From NCBI RefSeq assembly GCF_020740795.1, contig NC_067312.1, positions 59,930,405 to 59,994,404 on the forward strand: 64,000 bases of DNA. Reading direction: 5' to 3'. Source of the stretch: Apus apus. Lineage: Eukaryota; Chordata; Aves; Apodiformes; Apodidae. Positions 1 through 12,464 of the stretch are shown piece by piece. How positions within the stretch are numbered: the stretch's first letter is position 1; every line of letters starts with the position of its first letter. The translations under genes and the position numbers were made by a program. The notes below the pieces were generated by a model, which was not told where the DNA came from, ran no database searches, and was given only the letters and a program-made list of their open reading frames with translations.

Positions 1-3000
1 TTTTATTACAAGAACTATCAAAGGTAGATGAAATATATACTTTTTAGACGTAGGTCTGTGGGCCTCAGTGGGTATAGACTGACAGATCGCCACTGAAGTC
101 AGCAGAGGTGTGCCAAGTTGTGCTGGCTGAATTAGCTAATGCACACGCGGGTCAGATCCTGCTGCGTCCCCCTTGCCTCTGTGAGCTCAGCAGATTTTGT
201 CAGTCATAGGAAAAAAACAGTGGAAAGCCGGGGCTGTGTCCTGTCTGCGGCTCCTCCACCAGCACTCTTTCATTTTGGTTTCTCCTTGGCTGGCTCCCCT
301 GTCTGTGTAATGGGGTAGCATTTTCCTGCCTCAGAAGCTGTTGTTGAGCATCAGTCCATTAAAAGCATCATTAAGTGATCAAGTATTATGAAGAAAGAAA
401 CCATTTAATTATCTAATGTGAATCTATTGGAAGTAATTTCTGGGTATCAGAGGGTTAGTTACAACTTAACTGTGTAAGCTGAAGTGTAAGGATGTGGCTC
501 CTGATGTATAGTTAATATTTACAGACATTTTGTACACATAGCTCCTAAATCCCTATGGGAGCCAAATATTAATGAAATATAACCCTAAGGAAAGGAGAGT
601 GCCCAGATAGTTAGCCATTCCACCTTTTTATTTGGTTGAAAAGGGTGATCTTTTTTTCCCATTAATATTTTGTCTCCTGTGTTACTGAAGGCCTAATTCA
701 GCTGCTCTTCAACTGTATAGCACACTGTTACATGCTTGGCTGTAATCAGTTCAGTGTAAGGAAGGACGGGGAATTTGATCCCAAAGATACCCTTCTGGTG
801 AAAAACCAGAAGACAGTCCTCTTACCTGCAGAGTGGTTGTAGCTGAAGTTATCCATTAAGCCAGGCCCCAGCCTGGCTTTTGCACCTCCCTGGGCTGTTC
901 ACCAAGCCCACATGTATTCCAGAAGCCCAAGATGTTGCTCCTCAGAAGGACTAAGAACAGCACAAGTGACTTACCTGTGTATTTAGAGCTGTATTTTATG
1001 CGCTCATCTCTAATATAGTGCCCTAGGTAACATATATAGTACTGGTTTATTTTAGGTATAATCTGTGCCAACTACATTTACAGATTTCTGTACAGTTAAA
1101 TAATGCAGTTGTAAAGCAGAACAATAAATAATATCTGAGGTAGTCAGAAATTAAGAGGTGCAGCTGAAGAAGAAAATGTATGTTTTTCGATGAGATTTGA
1201 GAAGAGATGGGGAGTCAGTGGGGCAGGCGAATGTATTCTTTAATCTTCACCTTGCACTCTGGAAGGATTTTACCAGTTACTAGAGTTTCTCCTTTAGGCT
1301 ACAGAGGATCAAAACCACCTGGAGTCCTGGGCTGTAGCCAGTCTGCAAGCAGTCATCTTACAACACCATACATCCTGGGGTTGCACAGGGCCAGAAGCAG
1401 TGTAAAATATTTCAGAGCAAAGCAGGGTTTAAAAGAAATTTATTGAGTAAGAGATGCAATTTAGGGCACACAACCATCTCCTGCTGAGTGTCTCCTTCCC
1501 CCGAGGTGTTGGGAGCAATCCCCAGAAGAGCATCACTCCCTCTGGTTTCTTCTTTGGTCTCTAACAGTTTAGCAGGTGGCATGAATGCAGCAGATCAGGT
1601 TGCAAAGATGGGGGAACAGTCGAGCCAGTGTTGGGAGTGTGTACACATACACATACAATAGACACACAAGTCCTGAACTGTATCTTGAACTGCAGAAAAC
1701 GGAAAAAATAATTTCTACAATTCACATAATGACCATTTCAGTTTTTTAAAAATCTAGGTTGCCTGTGGTTTATTTGGAGTAAGATTGACAGCCAAAGTAA
1801 ACTAATATGATGAAATAAAATTAAGACTGCTAAGCACAACAGCATTTGAATATTGTTTTATGAAACAAAGGGATGAATAATTCCTATCTGACACATAGTT
1901 TTGGTCTAACAGGAAAGATTCAGTTGATTTAATGAAGAACTAAGTTGAGACACCTATGAAGTATAACAAGCTAGGAATAAAAGTAGGGCTGTTTTATGGA
2001 AGTTTTCAAATGAGTTAGTATTTTTTTCTTCTCTTCAACTTTTACCTGAATGTTGGCTGAAGTATTTCAAGACAAGGTTAAACATTGTTTTAAATGTCTC
2101 CATCCTCTAGGTTTTTACTGTCGTGTATTTGAATGAAAGCAGTTTCTGCTTCTAAGTAAATGAGATGTCTTTGAATGGCATTTGTTTCATGGGGGTTTTG
2201 TGTGCTTTTATAGGTTAAAAGCTGTCTGCATTCACATCTAACTGTGCTAGAAACATATTATTTTCCTGCAGATAATCTTAGAGAAATGCTTTCTGTCCTC
2301 CCAAGCCTGGAGTCCCCTCAGGTGTTTTATCCTTTACATAATCCCTTCCAGTGGATGAAAAATGACATGCAGCTCCCCAGCCAGGAGGGCTGGTAAGAGT
2401 GTCTGATGGGACCCAGGTACAGTAGTTTCCCCATGCCCTGAGTCCTGTTCCTAACACAGTTGAGTCCCCAAGGGCAGGGGAGGACTCTGTCCCAGAGCTT
2501 TGTGCAAGCCACTGCCAGCAACTTGAAGCTTTGAGCACTGCCACCACGCGTGCTTAGACATCCTCCTCCTGCTCATCTTCTGCTTTGCTTTTCTCCTTAT
2601 GCTGGGACACCCTAAAATATAGATGAGGAGCCTCCTCAAGACCCTGGCTGCTTGGCAAGGGTCCCCTCGGACTTTGCAGCCCCTGACTTCTCCCATGCCT
2701 TCCCTTGTGCTTACAGGAAGGAGCTGCACAAAGTGTTTCCCTCTGGCGCAGCCTGCAAGGAGCTGTCAGGCTGTGAGCCTGTCCGGGCAGGTGGCAAAAT
2801 GCACCCGGCAGAATGCATTCAAGCCCTCTGGGGACCAGAGATCTTGTTATATGAGCTATATAAATCCCTATATTTGCTTATCAGGAGCCAGCTGCCTGTG
2901 CCTGCTCTTGTAGCTCCCTCCTCCCCATGGGACGTGGGGAATGGGGGATGTGAAGCAAGGTGGTGGGGGGCTGTGAGCCTGCATGTGCCTGGCCATGCAT

Positions 3001-4880
3001 GTGATCGTGGGGAGCAACACAGCGAGGAGGGCCATTAATGGCCCTGTGCAAAGGGCTTGCTTTTCCAGTGATGTTGCCCAGACAGCATGATGCGACGCAG
3101 AAAGCTGTGCCTCACCTAGCTGATGCTTTAATAGGCACTTTCCCAGCTTGGCTCTGCATGGTTAAACAGACTTTGAACCCTATTACGTGACCTCTCAGGT
3201 CCTTGCCTGTCAATTGAGTTGCTTCCCACATGCTGCTCTCCCCATTTACAGCTAGCACCAGACCTTGCCCTCTTCAAAAAGCATTGTGTGAGTATGACCT
3301 ACTGCTATTTTAAGTGAAACTTGGCCATTACCAGCTATTCCTACCCATACCCCTCATTTACTGAGAGAGCAGGCAAACCAAATGTGATCACAACCTGCAT
3401 TTTCTCTTCCTTCCCTAAAGTCACCTGAAACCCAAACCTTGGATTTATTCCCTCAACTACATACAGGCTGACAAAGAGAGATTATTGTTTTCAAATTGGT
3501 CCTGCCCTGCTGAGTTTGGCTTGCATCAGTGCACAGCTCTCTGATGGGCACCATCTAAATTCAAGGCCATTGATGCAGGTTGGCTGAGAGAGAAAAAGGA
3601 TGTTCCTCTCTCTTATATATCCCTAGGGTATGCAGGCCGTAGGTGCATCCACCCAGTGTCCAAAGGCATGGAAAGAAGAAAGGCAGCCAGCTAGAAGACT
3701 GCTGGGGCCCCATCCTTCTCTCTTTGGGCAGTCTCACCTCACTCTGGCAGTCCCCGGTGTCCCTGTGCTGGGAATCACATGTGGATTGTACGCTTTGCAT
3801 TTCTGAAGGGCCAATGTTTGCATTATAGGGTGCTTTGAGCCCTACTGCAATTTACGTGTTAAATAGTAATAAGATAATGAATTAATTATGCTTATTCTTC
3901 CTATTACATGGAACACAGTCATTCAAAAAGACCTAAGCAAATAAAACCCTTTAATATGAGAAAATTATAATTGCATCAATGCATGAAGTGAATTGTGCTT
4001 TTTTTACTGAATCTAGCAAAGGAATTTGAGAATATTGTAGGTACACACAGGCTTTACCTCTGAAAGGTAAAGTAAACAAGCCCCATAGTCATATTTATTG
4101 CTTTTTTTTGCAGACCTATGAGGTGTTAATTGTAAGTGAAAACACTGTTGATTTAAAGACAACCAGGAATATTTTTTTTGTTCTTTTTTGGTTCTTTTGA
4201 GATGCACAGCAAATGCCAAAAGAAAGTAATTTTTCATCAGGAAAATTCCTGTTGAGGGATCTGCAGTATCTAATATTTCAACCGTTGTACTTACGTATGA
4301 TATCAAACAAAGTCAAGACCACTTTCTCCTACTGCTCTGACATACAGTATTGCTTGTCCACCCTACAAAATCTTTGGTGTGTCAGAAGGATGCAGCTGTC
4401 CCACTTTGGGATTGCCTTGGCATTGCTACCTGTGGAGGAAAGCCTACATGGCACAAGCACAGGAGGCTGGTGTTTGCATTGCTGTGCAGTTCATTACCTT
4501 ACGTTCGTGTGATAAAGTCCAGGGTTAACCTGTGTATCAGTGCTATCAAAAATGTCTTCTAAAGGATGCCAATTTTTTCTCTTCACCCCCCCCACCCCTC
4601 AACCCCCCATTTTCTTTTTCAGCTGCATGTTTTGGGAAGGGGGATCAGGAATAACCTATCTTCTTTTGGTCTGATATGGCCTGCTGCACTCCCAGCCCCT
4701 TTGGTTGGCACTGTTGCTGCAGCTGGGGACTGGAGCTGTGGCCTTCAGCTTTCTGTGTTTTGAGGAGCCACTCTTCTCCAAGGCAGAAGGCTGGGCCCCC
4801 ACCTAATTTTAAATGAGCTGTCACAGTGGGCCTATGTGGATGAAGAAGCTGCAAATTCAAGGCTTTCTATATATCTATAT

Positions 4881-4912
<32 letters not shown>

Positions 4913-5700
4913 CAACCCTCTTAATGGCAAAGATAACCTTGACTTTCAGCAAGTTGCTGAAAACTACTATTGTATTTAAGAAACCCACTTGATTGCAGAA
5001 ACTTCATTCAAAAGCAGTACTGCTGCTGCTGCAAGAGCAAGGTCAAAGGCTCAGCCTGTGTGCAACGCTGGAGGCAGGGGAAGTGGGCACTTTTCTCAGC
5101 TTGGCCAGTAACAGGAGAAAATAAAACCTGAACTAAATCACTTCATCTCTGTTTTGGCTTCCATTTCCTCAGATTTCTGACCTTGGTGAGTGCAGCCTTA
5201 ATATAAGCAATAGCATCTCAGCAGAGCCCTTCAGAGTTTAAGTAATAAGCATTAAGTAATCTCAGACTGACCCCTGGTAAAACCCAGGCTATTAAGTTTT
5301 CAGCTCCGCTATGCATCCTGGAGTCAGGGGTTTCAGCTGGGCTCATCCACCTTGCACCCTGGACCAGCAGCTAAACAGCACACAGTGCAGGCTTTGTGCA
5401 ACTCAGAGGCACTGGGACACTGTTGTGACATCCCTGGCAGCTGGACCGGGTCTTTCAGCAAGGCCAAAATACACTTGCTCCCTCTTCGGCATGCACTGAC
5501 CATGACCGCTGCTGTATTTTGCTACAGAGACATGGCTCCCACTACCTCCCTTCAAGGTGAGCTGCATGCTGAGCCCACGTGGCACATAGGAGCCAGGCTT
5601 TCACTGCATCCCACCTGAGGTGGTATGTTCCCATGTAACCAAAAAAATCATTGAACTGTGGCATTCCACTTAGCTCAATGAGTAGCCACAACCATCCTGC
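1..5700. other. Intergenic DNA downstream of SEMA6A, no gene seen
   Basis: No open frame in this stretch resembles a known protein. The frames present are under 130 codons, overlap on both strands and lack a matching exon structure. Minor features are a C-rich tract near 4,588-4,610 and a pure A run at 4,882-4,905. The stretch lies on the 3' side of SEMA6A. Confidence 0.6.
4882..4905. repeat. Poly(A) run, 24 bp
   Basis: An uninterrupted run of 24 A follows a short TA-rich stretch (about 4,868-4,881). No retrogene body is recognisable upstream, so it is best treated as a simple repeat. Confidence 0.9.
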
Positions 5701-5734
5701 TTGCTGCACAGTGCAGGATCTGCAGGCACTGGTG

Positions 5735-5960
5735 TCAAAGATTTTATATAATCTTTTGGAATATTGATTAAAAAAACATTAAACAGTGCTGGCCCAAGGC
5801 TCAGTCCTGTGAGTACTCTGCTGGATCTAGCACCATCAGTAACTGTACTTCAGGATCTACCAGAGAGCCAATCTGTAATTTATCTTCATGCACAATTAAT
5901 GCAATAGTGTTTTGGAACTAAAACTAAAATGTCTAGACTTACTGGTATTTTCTGGAGGAT
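5735..5960 (-). mobile_element. Possible ancient CR1/L3-like LINE fragment
   Basis: The segment around 5,780-5,835 reads like a heavily diverged copy of the CR1 reverse-transcriptase region just after the FADD motif, in minus orientation. It can be aligned by eye with 63,120-63,200 of the young CR1 in this window: an 'aacattaaacagtgctggccc' type block followed by a 'tgagtactc' type block at the same spacing. The flanks align poorly and both boundaries are guesses. The divergence is far greater than for the other CR1 copies here, which would fit an old CR1 or L3 family member. A chance match is possible. Confidence 0.35.
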
Positions 5961-6350
5961 GACATCAGCAGATGGGCACTTCAGTATAAATCAGGATTGA
6001 TCTCAAGGCAAGACCTCCTACCATGTACTTATCACTCTCATGTAAGTAAGTATGTGAATGTAAATATTGTAGTACTGCTAACAGTCACAACAGTCTGCTG
6101 TGGGTAAATGCAGGCTATAGCAGAGGGGAAAGTTCATTGGTTTTCTCACAAACAATCACTTTCTTTCAGGCTATTCTTTGATATCTTGGTCTGACCTGAG
6201 AGATGCTGAAGGCTTGAACAATACTGACATAAGTCCTACGAGGGACATTCAAGACACAAAATGTGTTGCCTGTGTCTGTGGGCAAGGCGAGTGAGGCAGC
6301 ACCGCTGGCTGTGACATTTGTTGGAGGCTGTGTGGGACTTAGAGGGCAGT

Positions 6351-6414
6351 GGGGGTATGTATGGGGTGGGGAGAATGCACAGGGGTATTGGGGGATGTAT
6401 GGGGCAGTGAGGGG
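6351..6414 (+). repeat. G-rich tract with seven runs of four or more G
   Basis: Within 64 bp the plus strand has seven runs of four to five G, separated by loops of 1 to 10 nt and partly repeating GGGGTAT / GGGGATGTAT units. The pattern fits a degenerate minisatellite and could fold as a G-quadruplex. Confidence 0.7.
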
Positions 6415-6915
6415 ATGCACAGAGTGGTGGCAGGAGCCTGCAGATGGCTTGGGAACAGTGCAGGAAGAGGAGTGTGAACCTTTCTCGCCTGTCTTATGCT
6501 ACAGCGTAATTAGGATCACATAAATGCCAGTGCTGTTAACAACCATGGTGATGACTGTTGTATCAGAAAAATCCCCCTGCTGCTTGCCTCCCAGGTGTTT
6601 GCACTTACATATCACTTCCCATTAAAATGGTCTGCAGCAAGTGCTGGGAGTGTCAGAGATGGGTGATGGAAATGAATTAGTTTGAATAACTGAATAAGTT
6701 TTAGATCTTGGACTGACAGCTTGTTCATATACATTTTAAATGCCCAGCAGCAGGTGCATAATTCGCTTTACCCAGGCAGGGCTGTTCACAGCAGCACGGT
6801 GGGGCTGGACATGGCTGCTGCTTACTTTTAACTTTGCTGTCCTCAGGATCCTTTCCTTACCGAGAAAATCTGAAAGACACAAACTAAAGTAGTGTGACTG
6901 CAAATAATCAATGTT

Positions 6916-7089
6916 TTCCTTCCTTCCTTCCTTCCTTCCTTCCTTCCTTCCTTCCTTCCTTCCTTCCTTCCTTCCTTCCTTCCTTCCTTCCTTCCTTCCT
7001 TCCTTCCTTCCTTCCTTCCTTCCTTCCTTCCTTCCTTCCTTCCTTCCTTCCTTCCTTCCTTCCTTCCTTCCTTCCTTCCTTCCTTCCTT
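6916..7089. repeat. (TTCC)n microsatellite, about 174 bp
   Basis: About 43 uninterrupted copies of the tetranucleotide TTCC (GGAA on the minus strand). The FLPS-type and GRKE-type repeating open frames across it are artefacts, because a 4-bp unit without stops stays open in all frames. Confidence 0.97.
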
Positions 7090-7109
7090 TTTGTTTGTTT
7101 CAATTTGAG

Positions 7110-9280
7110 AGACCTGAGATGCTTGCAGTTTCTCAGGTACGGAGTGGCTTCAGGTTGCTTGGGAAGTGTCTCTAGTATCTATGTCTTGCAGAAAATGGCA
7201 AATATTCTGATATATTCTGATTCTACCTTTTGCTGCACAGCACAGGCACAATGGCAAGGAGGGAAAAGTTTCATAAAGGCCCTTTGTGTATTTATTTCTG
7301 AAGTTTGGTATCAGCAGATGAAAAGAAGACAGCCCAAACAGATTCTGAAGAAAGATTTAATAATTTATGATGTACTAGGCACTTGCATACTACCTTTCAT
7401 CCATGGTTCTTAAAGGACTTAGAGATGTCAATAAATGATACAAACATAATAACGTCTTATTAACGTAAAACCATTTTGCATGTCCATAAACAGTAAGAAA
7501 ATGCACTTCTAGGAAGATGGATTGTTTTATCTACAGCCAAAAAAGGGACTCTGTTGGACAGTGGGACATAAAAGCAGAAATCTTTATTGCCATCTCTTCC
7601 TTGTAAATTTTTGAGGAAATTCATAGCTTTAGGCAGAAGAATTATTTCATACTTTACCAAAAATACCTGCTTGACTGGCATTTATTATCCACAGTACTTG
7701 TAAGGCCTCCTACACAAAGTGGATGTTTGCCCTCCTACTTGGTAGCCTGCCAGCAGAAAGGGTTTTACTTTTGCATAAAGCAGCAACGTAAAAGCCTCTC
7801 TCTCTTGATTAGGCTCATCTGCAATTATTTTTTTTTTAATAAGATATAAAAGAGATATTTTCTGTACATTCTTGTTCCCTCAAATGCAGAAACAGGTGAT
7901 TGATGGCTGTGAGTACCAGAGTCACTGTAACCTCCTGGAGTTTCAGTTTGTTTTAAAGATTGCATCCTTTCCCTCAATCATCTAAAGTATACATGGGCAA
8001 GTGTTTGAGGTTTTGAGGCCAAAATTTCCAACAAGTGTTTCAACTTACAATAAGGCCTAAAGCAACACAGAGGGGAGGAAGGCTGAGGCTCAGTGGATGA
8101 TGGTCTCATTCATTCAGTGCAAGTGGTCTCCTTCACCTTGGGGCTGCTTTATGCTTTAACTTATGGCAAGTACAACACCACTTCATCAAGTGACAATGTG
8201 GTGGATGTAGGTAGGGAGAGGGATTCAGAAAAGGTCTAAAAAAATCCAAATGGCCTTAATGAGATTTCGAGACTTGTAATCCTTTACGCTAAGCAAAGAA
8301 TAATAAAAACACCTGACTCTGGCTTGTATTTCTACTGCATAAATGGAAATTAGGAAATTAAATGGAAGTATTCAGAAGAAAAAGTCCTTAATGCACAAAG
8401 GTCTTCAAGTGAGAACGTTACATGCAGTACTTACCATTAAAAACACTGTTATTCACCAGTGCTTACCACGTAATTGCATCTGAGATGTTATTCTGATAAG
8501 CTATTCTAAACAGATGCGTTAACTGTGGTTTCTTGGAAAATGCATGGGTTTTAATTGCAGTATCATTAACTGCATTAATGGACGTGGTAGGATGTGGGTG
8601 CATGTGTACTTGTACTTAAGGCTGTCCAGTATTTTCCTTGCAAGAAGCTGTTTGCTGCTGTTTATTTCTCCAGCAGGAACGCAGGGTCCTCAGCTGGGTG
8701 GATATTTCAAACCTAAGTTGCTCCTGAAGTGCCAAGAGCAGTGGTTTGTGCAACCATGGTGAGGCAGCTCCTTCACGTCCTATCTGAAAGCTTCTGATGT
8801 CTTCTTGTTTTGAAGTTTCATGTGCTTTGTAATAGTGCAAGCTTTTGAAATGTAGTGGAGTTGTGTTAGCCCAGTGAAAATCCTTTTCACTCTGACAGAA
8901 ACACACACTTGAGGAGATATAAAATATGATTTGAGGAAGTTTGCACCTGACAACAAATCTTCTTGATGCTGTCATATGCCAACAGAAAAGGTAACTACAT
9001 ATTTTAGCATATAGCTTTGCACTCCACTTTTGCTTTCCTGGCAGTTTGCCTCTCTCCCTTTATGTATTATTTGGCTCAGTTCTTGCTTCAGTTATAGAAG
9101 CTCTCTTTTTTTTTTTTTGTTAAACACAGGATATAAAAGAGTACACATAAATATACAAATAGCTGACGGGAGTGAGCCAGGCATTTCTTGGTGGTATGCA
9201 GTGACAGGAAAAGCAGCAATGGGCACACACTGAGACACAGGAAACTCTCTTTAAACATAAGAAAAATATTTATTATATTT
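7110..9280. other. Intergenic DNA, nothing recognised
   Basis: No gene-like open frame and no recognisable repeat apart from short A or T runs. The longest frame, on the minus strand at 8,616-8,975 (119 codons), has no recognisable domain. Confidence 0.5.
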
Positions 9281-9284
9281 TTTT

Positions 9285-9470
9285 ACTATGGAAGGTATTT
9301 AATACTGGAATGGGTTGCTGAGAGAGGCTGTGGTGTCTCCAGCCATGGAGGTACTTGAAACCCAAGTGCCCTGGGCAGCCTGCTGTAGCTGATATGGGTT
9401 GAGCTGGGGGGTTGGAAAAGATGGCCTCTGGAGGTGCCTGTTAGCCTCAGCTGTTCTGTGAATGTGTGAA
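9285..9470 (+). mobile_element. CR1 LINE 3'-end fragment (5' truncated)
   Basis: The stretch has the canonical CR1 3' terminal layout on the plus strand: an 'aatgggttgctgagagaggc' type block, then the 'ggagtctcc...catggagg...ttgaaaccca' region, then 'gggttgg' and a degenerate TTCTGTGAATGTGTGAA tail in place of the octamer repeats. Only the last 190 bp or so of the element is present, which is the usual outcome of abortive target-primed reverse transcription. Its divergence suggests an old copy. Confidence 0.8.
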
Positions 9471-10989
9471 TACATCTAGATTCTGTAACATACATAAATA
9501 TACATTAAAAATTATTACTTCATGATGTCATCTGGGGATCTGGGCTTATTGCTACCAGCCCATGCTGCTGCCCAGTGGAGCTTGCCCAGCCTCTGCAGGG
9601 TTGTTACAGCTCTTCGGTGCTTCCTCTCTGGCACAGCCAGGGTCACAGCAGGGATCAAAAACATCCTGAGATTAGAGGAAAGAGGAAAGGGATGTGGTCC
9701 AGCTCCCAGTTGCTTGGACTGAAGATCTTCCAGGCCTCCTTGGCAGCACTGCTGGTGGGGGAGAGCAGGCAGCCTCCTCCTCTACCCCGGTGCTGAGACA
9801 CAAGGCTCACCGCCACGCAGGGCAGCAAAGGAGAGCAGAAGAAAGGCATTGCCATGTGCATTGTGCTGGTCATACAGGCAGCTGCCTGACACTTCATCTG
9901 TGGGACCTTCCTGGCCCTCTCTAATTGGGAGCACAGAACAGCCCTGGGAAAGGGACAGCAGCCTAAACAGCTGTGCATGGTAGGTAGCCCTTCTATTCTG
10001 GCACTAGCTTCCATTTAAAATAAAAATAAACCCATACAAGCCCCCTGTAAATAATCAGAAAGAAGGGCTAAGTGAGGACCATCAAAGCTACTTTGACAGC
10101 AGCAGCACAGCTGATGCCTTATCTCACCGAAGCCCAATTATAATCTAGTCTTTAATTGCTCCTGGCCAGCACCAGCCCCCTGGGCAGAAGGCAGCTGGCT
10201 GGCTGCAGTATTCATACCCTGGAGGAGAGGGGAGAGAAACTTTGCTGGCTCTGTGGGTTTTGTGTCTTTGGCACAATTTGGAAACAAATCACTCATCATT
10301 TTTATTGCTGTAAATGTTACACTTTTTTTTTTTTTTCCCGTTTATGTGAGGTAACCTTTAATTAGCTACATGAGTAAGAACACACCATCTTTCTTAAATA
10401 ACTTTAATTCTAGCCTCATAAGGTTATTACTTTTGTGGGAAGCTATCAGGTTTTTCAGCCCTGTCTACTCCTACCCTCCTCATGGAAGAGCCTGCTGCTG
10501 CTCCCTCTGCCCCCGACATTGCTTCCTTCCATGACTGTGGCCTTCACGCTTAATTTCTGAGGGACAGGTGAGGTTTCTGAGGCCTCCAAGCACCTTGCTA
10601 TTCCTCCTCCCCAGGAGCTTGCTCCCTGGGGAAGGAGACCCCATCTTGCATCTGCCACTCATCTCCCTGCTGCCCCCAACAAGCAGTCCTTTGCTTTTTA
10701 TGTAAAGCCATGTAGAGCTAAAAAAGATATAAGGGGCTACTTTATGCCAGATTTTCTACAGCTATCACACCTCACTTATCAAGGGACAGGGAGAGGAGGG
10801 GGAAGGGATTGGTGATTGTCAGCTCTCGAAAATAGACTTCATAAAATACCAACTGCTGAGAAAAAGTTGCTGTACCAAGAATTGAATATGTGCAGTTAAT
10901 TGGCTGTATAATACCAACCTGAGTATAGGTTTTTTTAATGTTTCTAAAATATATGTTACATATGTTATATATGGTATATATCATACATG
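9471..10989. other. Intergenic DNA, nothing recognised
   Basis: No supported gene. The block near 10,080-10,160 is AT-balanced unique sequence that could be conserved non-coding DNA, but this cannot be judged without alignment. A T run sits at about 10,322-10,336. Confidence 0.45.
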
Positions 10990-12464
10990 AGTACTGAGAG
11001 AGCTGTCTGATGTTGTTGCAAAGCCACTCTCCATAATCTTTGAGACGTTGTGGAGACTGGGAGACATCCCTGAGGACTGAAGGAAGGCTAATGTCACCCT
11101 GATCTAAAAGAAGGGTCCAAAGGAGGACCCAGGTGATTATAGACCCATTAGTCCCACTTCAGTCCCTGGGAAAGTCATGGAGAAAATCCTCCTGGGGACT
11201 GTCACAAGTCAGTTGAAGCATATGATTGGGAAAAGCCAACATGGGTTTATCAGCGGCAAATCGTGCTTGACAAATCTGATCACCAAGACAAAGTAACTTG
11301 CTTAGTTGACACAGGGCGAGTGGTGAATGTCTACCTAGACTTCTCTAAGGCTTTTGACACAGCTTCCTCCTGGAGAAACTGGCTCATTACAGCCTTGACA
11401 AGTGGTCTGTGCAGTGGGTGGGGAACTGGCTGACAGACTGTACTCAGAAGGCGATAGTAACTAGTTCCTCCTCAGACTGGCAACTGGGCACAAGTGGGAT
11501 CCCCCAGGGGTTGATATTGGGCCCAGTGCTGTTTAATATCTTCATAAGTGATGTGAATGTTGAGATCAAGAGCACCCTGATTAAATTTGCTGATGACACC
11601 AAGATGAGTGGAGAGGTTGACACCCCAGGAGGGAGAGCCACCCTCCAGGATAACCTAGACAGACTGAAGGAGTGGGTTAGCAGGAATCTTATGAAGTTCA
11701 ACAGGGACATGTGTAAAGTCTTGCATCTGGGAACACATAACCCAGGAGTACAGTTCAGACTGGGATCCACCTGGCTGGACAGCAGCCCCGTGGAAAGGAA
11801 CCTGGGAGTCTTGGTGGATAACAGGCTCAACATGAGTGAGCAGTGTGCTGCAGCAGCAAAGAAAGCCAACAGGATGCTGGGCTGCATCAACAAGGGCATC
11901 ACCAGCAGAGATAAAGGAGCCATCAGCCTGCTCTACTCGGTGCTTGTCAGACCACACCTGGAGTATTGCATTCAGTTTTGGTCCCCAGTCTACCAAAAGG
12001 ATGGGGACAGGCTGGAGAAGGTCCAGAGAAGGGCCACAAGGGTGATCCAGAGACTGGAGGACCTGCCATATGAGAAGAGGCTGAGAAAACTGGGTTTATT
12101 CAGCTTTAAGAGGAGAAGGCTTCAGGGAGACCTTATTACAATGTTCCAGTACTTAAAGGGTGGCTGCCAAGAAGATGGAGACTCCTTATTTGCAAGGAGT
12201 CACATGGAAAAGACAAGGGGTAATGGGCACAAGTTGCTCCAGGGGAGATTCCATTTGGACACAATAGGTAAATTTTTCACCATGAGGACGAACATTGGAA
12301 CAGTCTGCCAAGGGAACTGGTAGATTGCCCTACATTGGACAGTTTTAAGTCTCAGCTTGACAGGGTGCTGAGCCACCTCATATAAGCTATAGTAGTACCT
12401 GGAAAGGTTGGCCCCGACGATCCTTGAGGTCTCTTCTAACCTGGCATTCTATGATTCTATGATT
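10990..12464 (+). mobile_element. CR1 LINE, 5' truncated, about 1.5 kb
   Basis: The copy begins inside the reverse-transcriptase gene (coding for VLRELSDVVAKPLSIIF) and runs to a canonical CR1 3' end with two ATTCTATG octamers at about 12,447-12,463. The part upstream of 11,409 has in-frame stops and frameshifts. From 11,409 to 12,323 one frame stays open for 304 codons. The element lies downstream of SEMA6A and opposite to its transcription. Because it is 5' truncated it lacks the endonuclease domain and cannot move by itself. Confidence 0.95.
11409..12323 (+). pseudogene. CR1 ORF2 remnant: reverse-transcriptase C-terminal half
   Basis: The 304-codon open frame covers the second half of a CR1 reverse transcriptase. 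It has the [18 protein letters not shown] block and the catalytic FADDTK motif (residues about 60-65). After these come the thumb-type segments with [12 protein letters not shown], the QRRATR stretch and LPYEKRLRKLGLFSFKRRRLQGDLI, all conserved in CR1. The first catalytic Asp (the YLDFSKAFD block) lies upstream of this frame, at about 11,330-11,360, and is cut off from it. The last residues are out of register. A one-base loss near 12,290 sends the frame into an early stop, while the expected C-terminal sequence continues in another frame up to 12,404. No intact enzyme is encoded. Confidence 0.9.

Noticed and set aside
6843..7175. Open frames of 65-93 codons with FLPS or GRKE repeats
   Set aside because: They are translations of the (TTCC)n microsatellite, which has no stop in any frame.
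11444..12045. Antisense and shifted frames over the CR1 at 11 kb
   Set aside because: They overlap the sense reverse-transcriptase frame, which alone has the conserved motifs.
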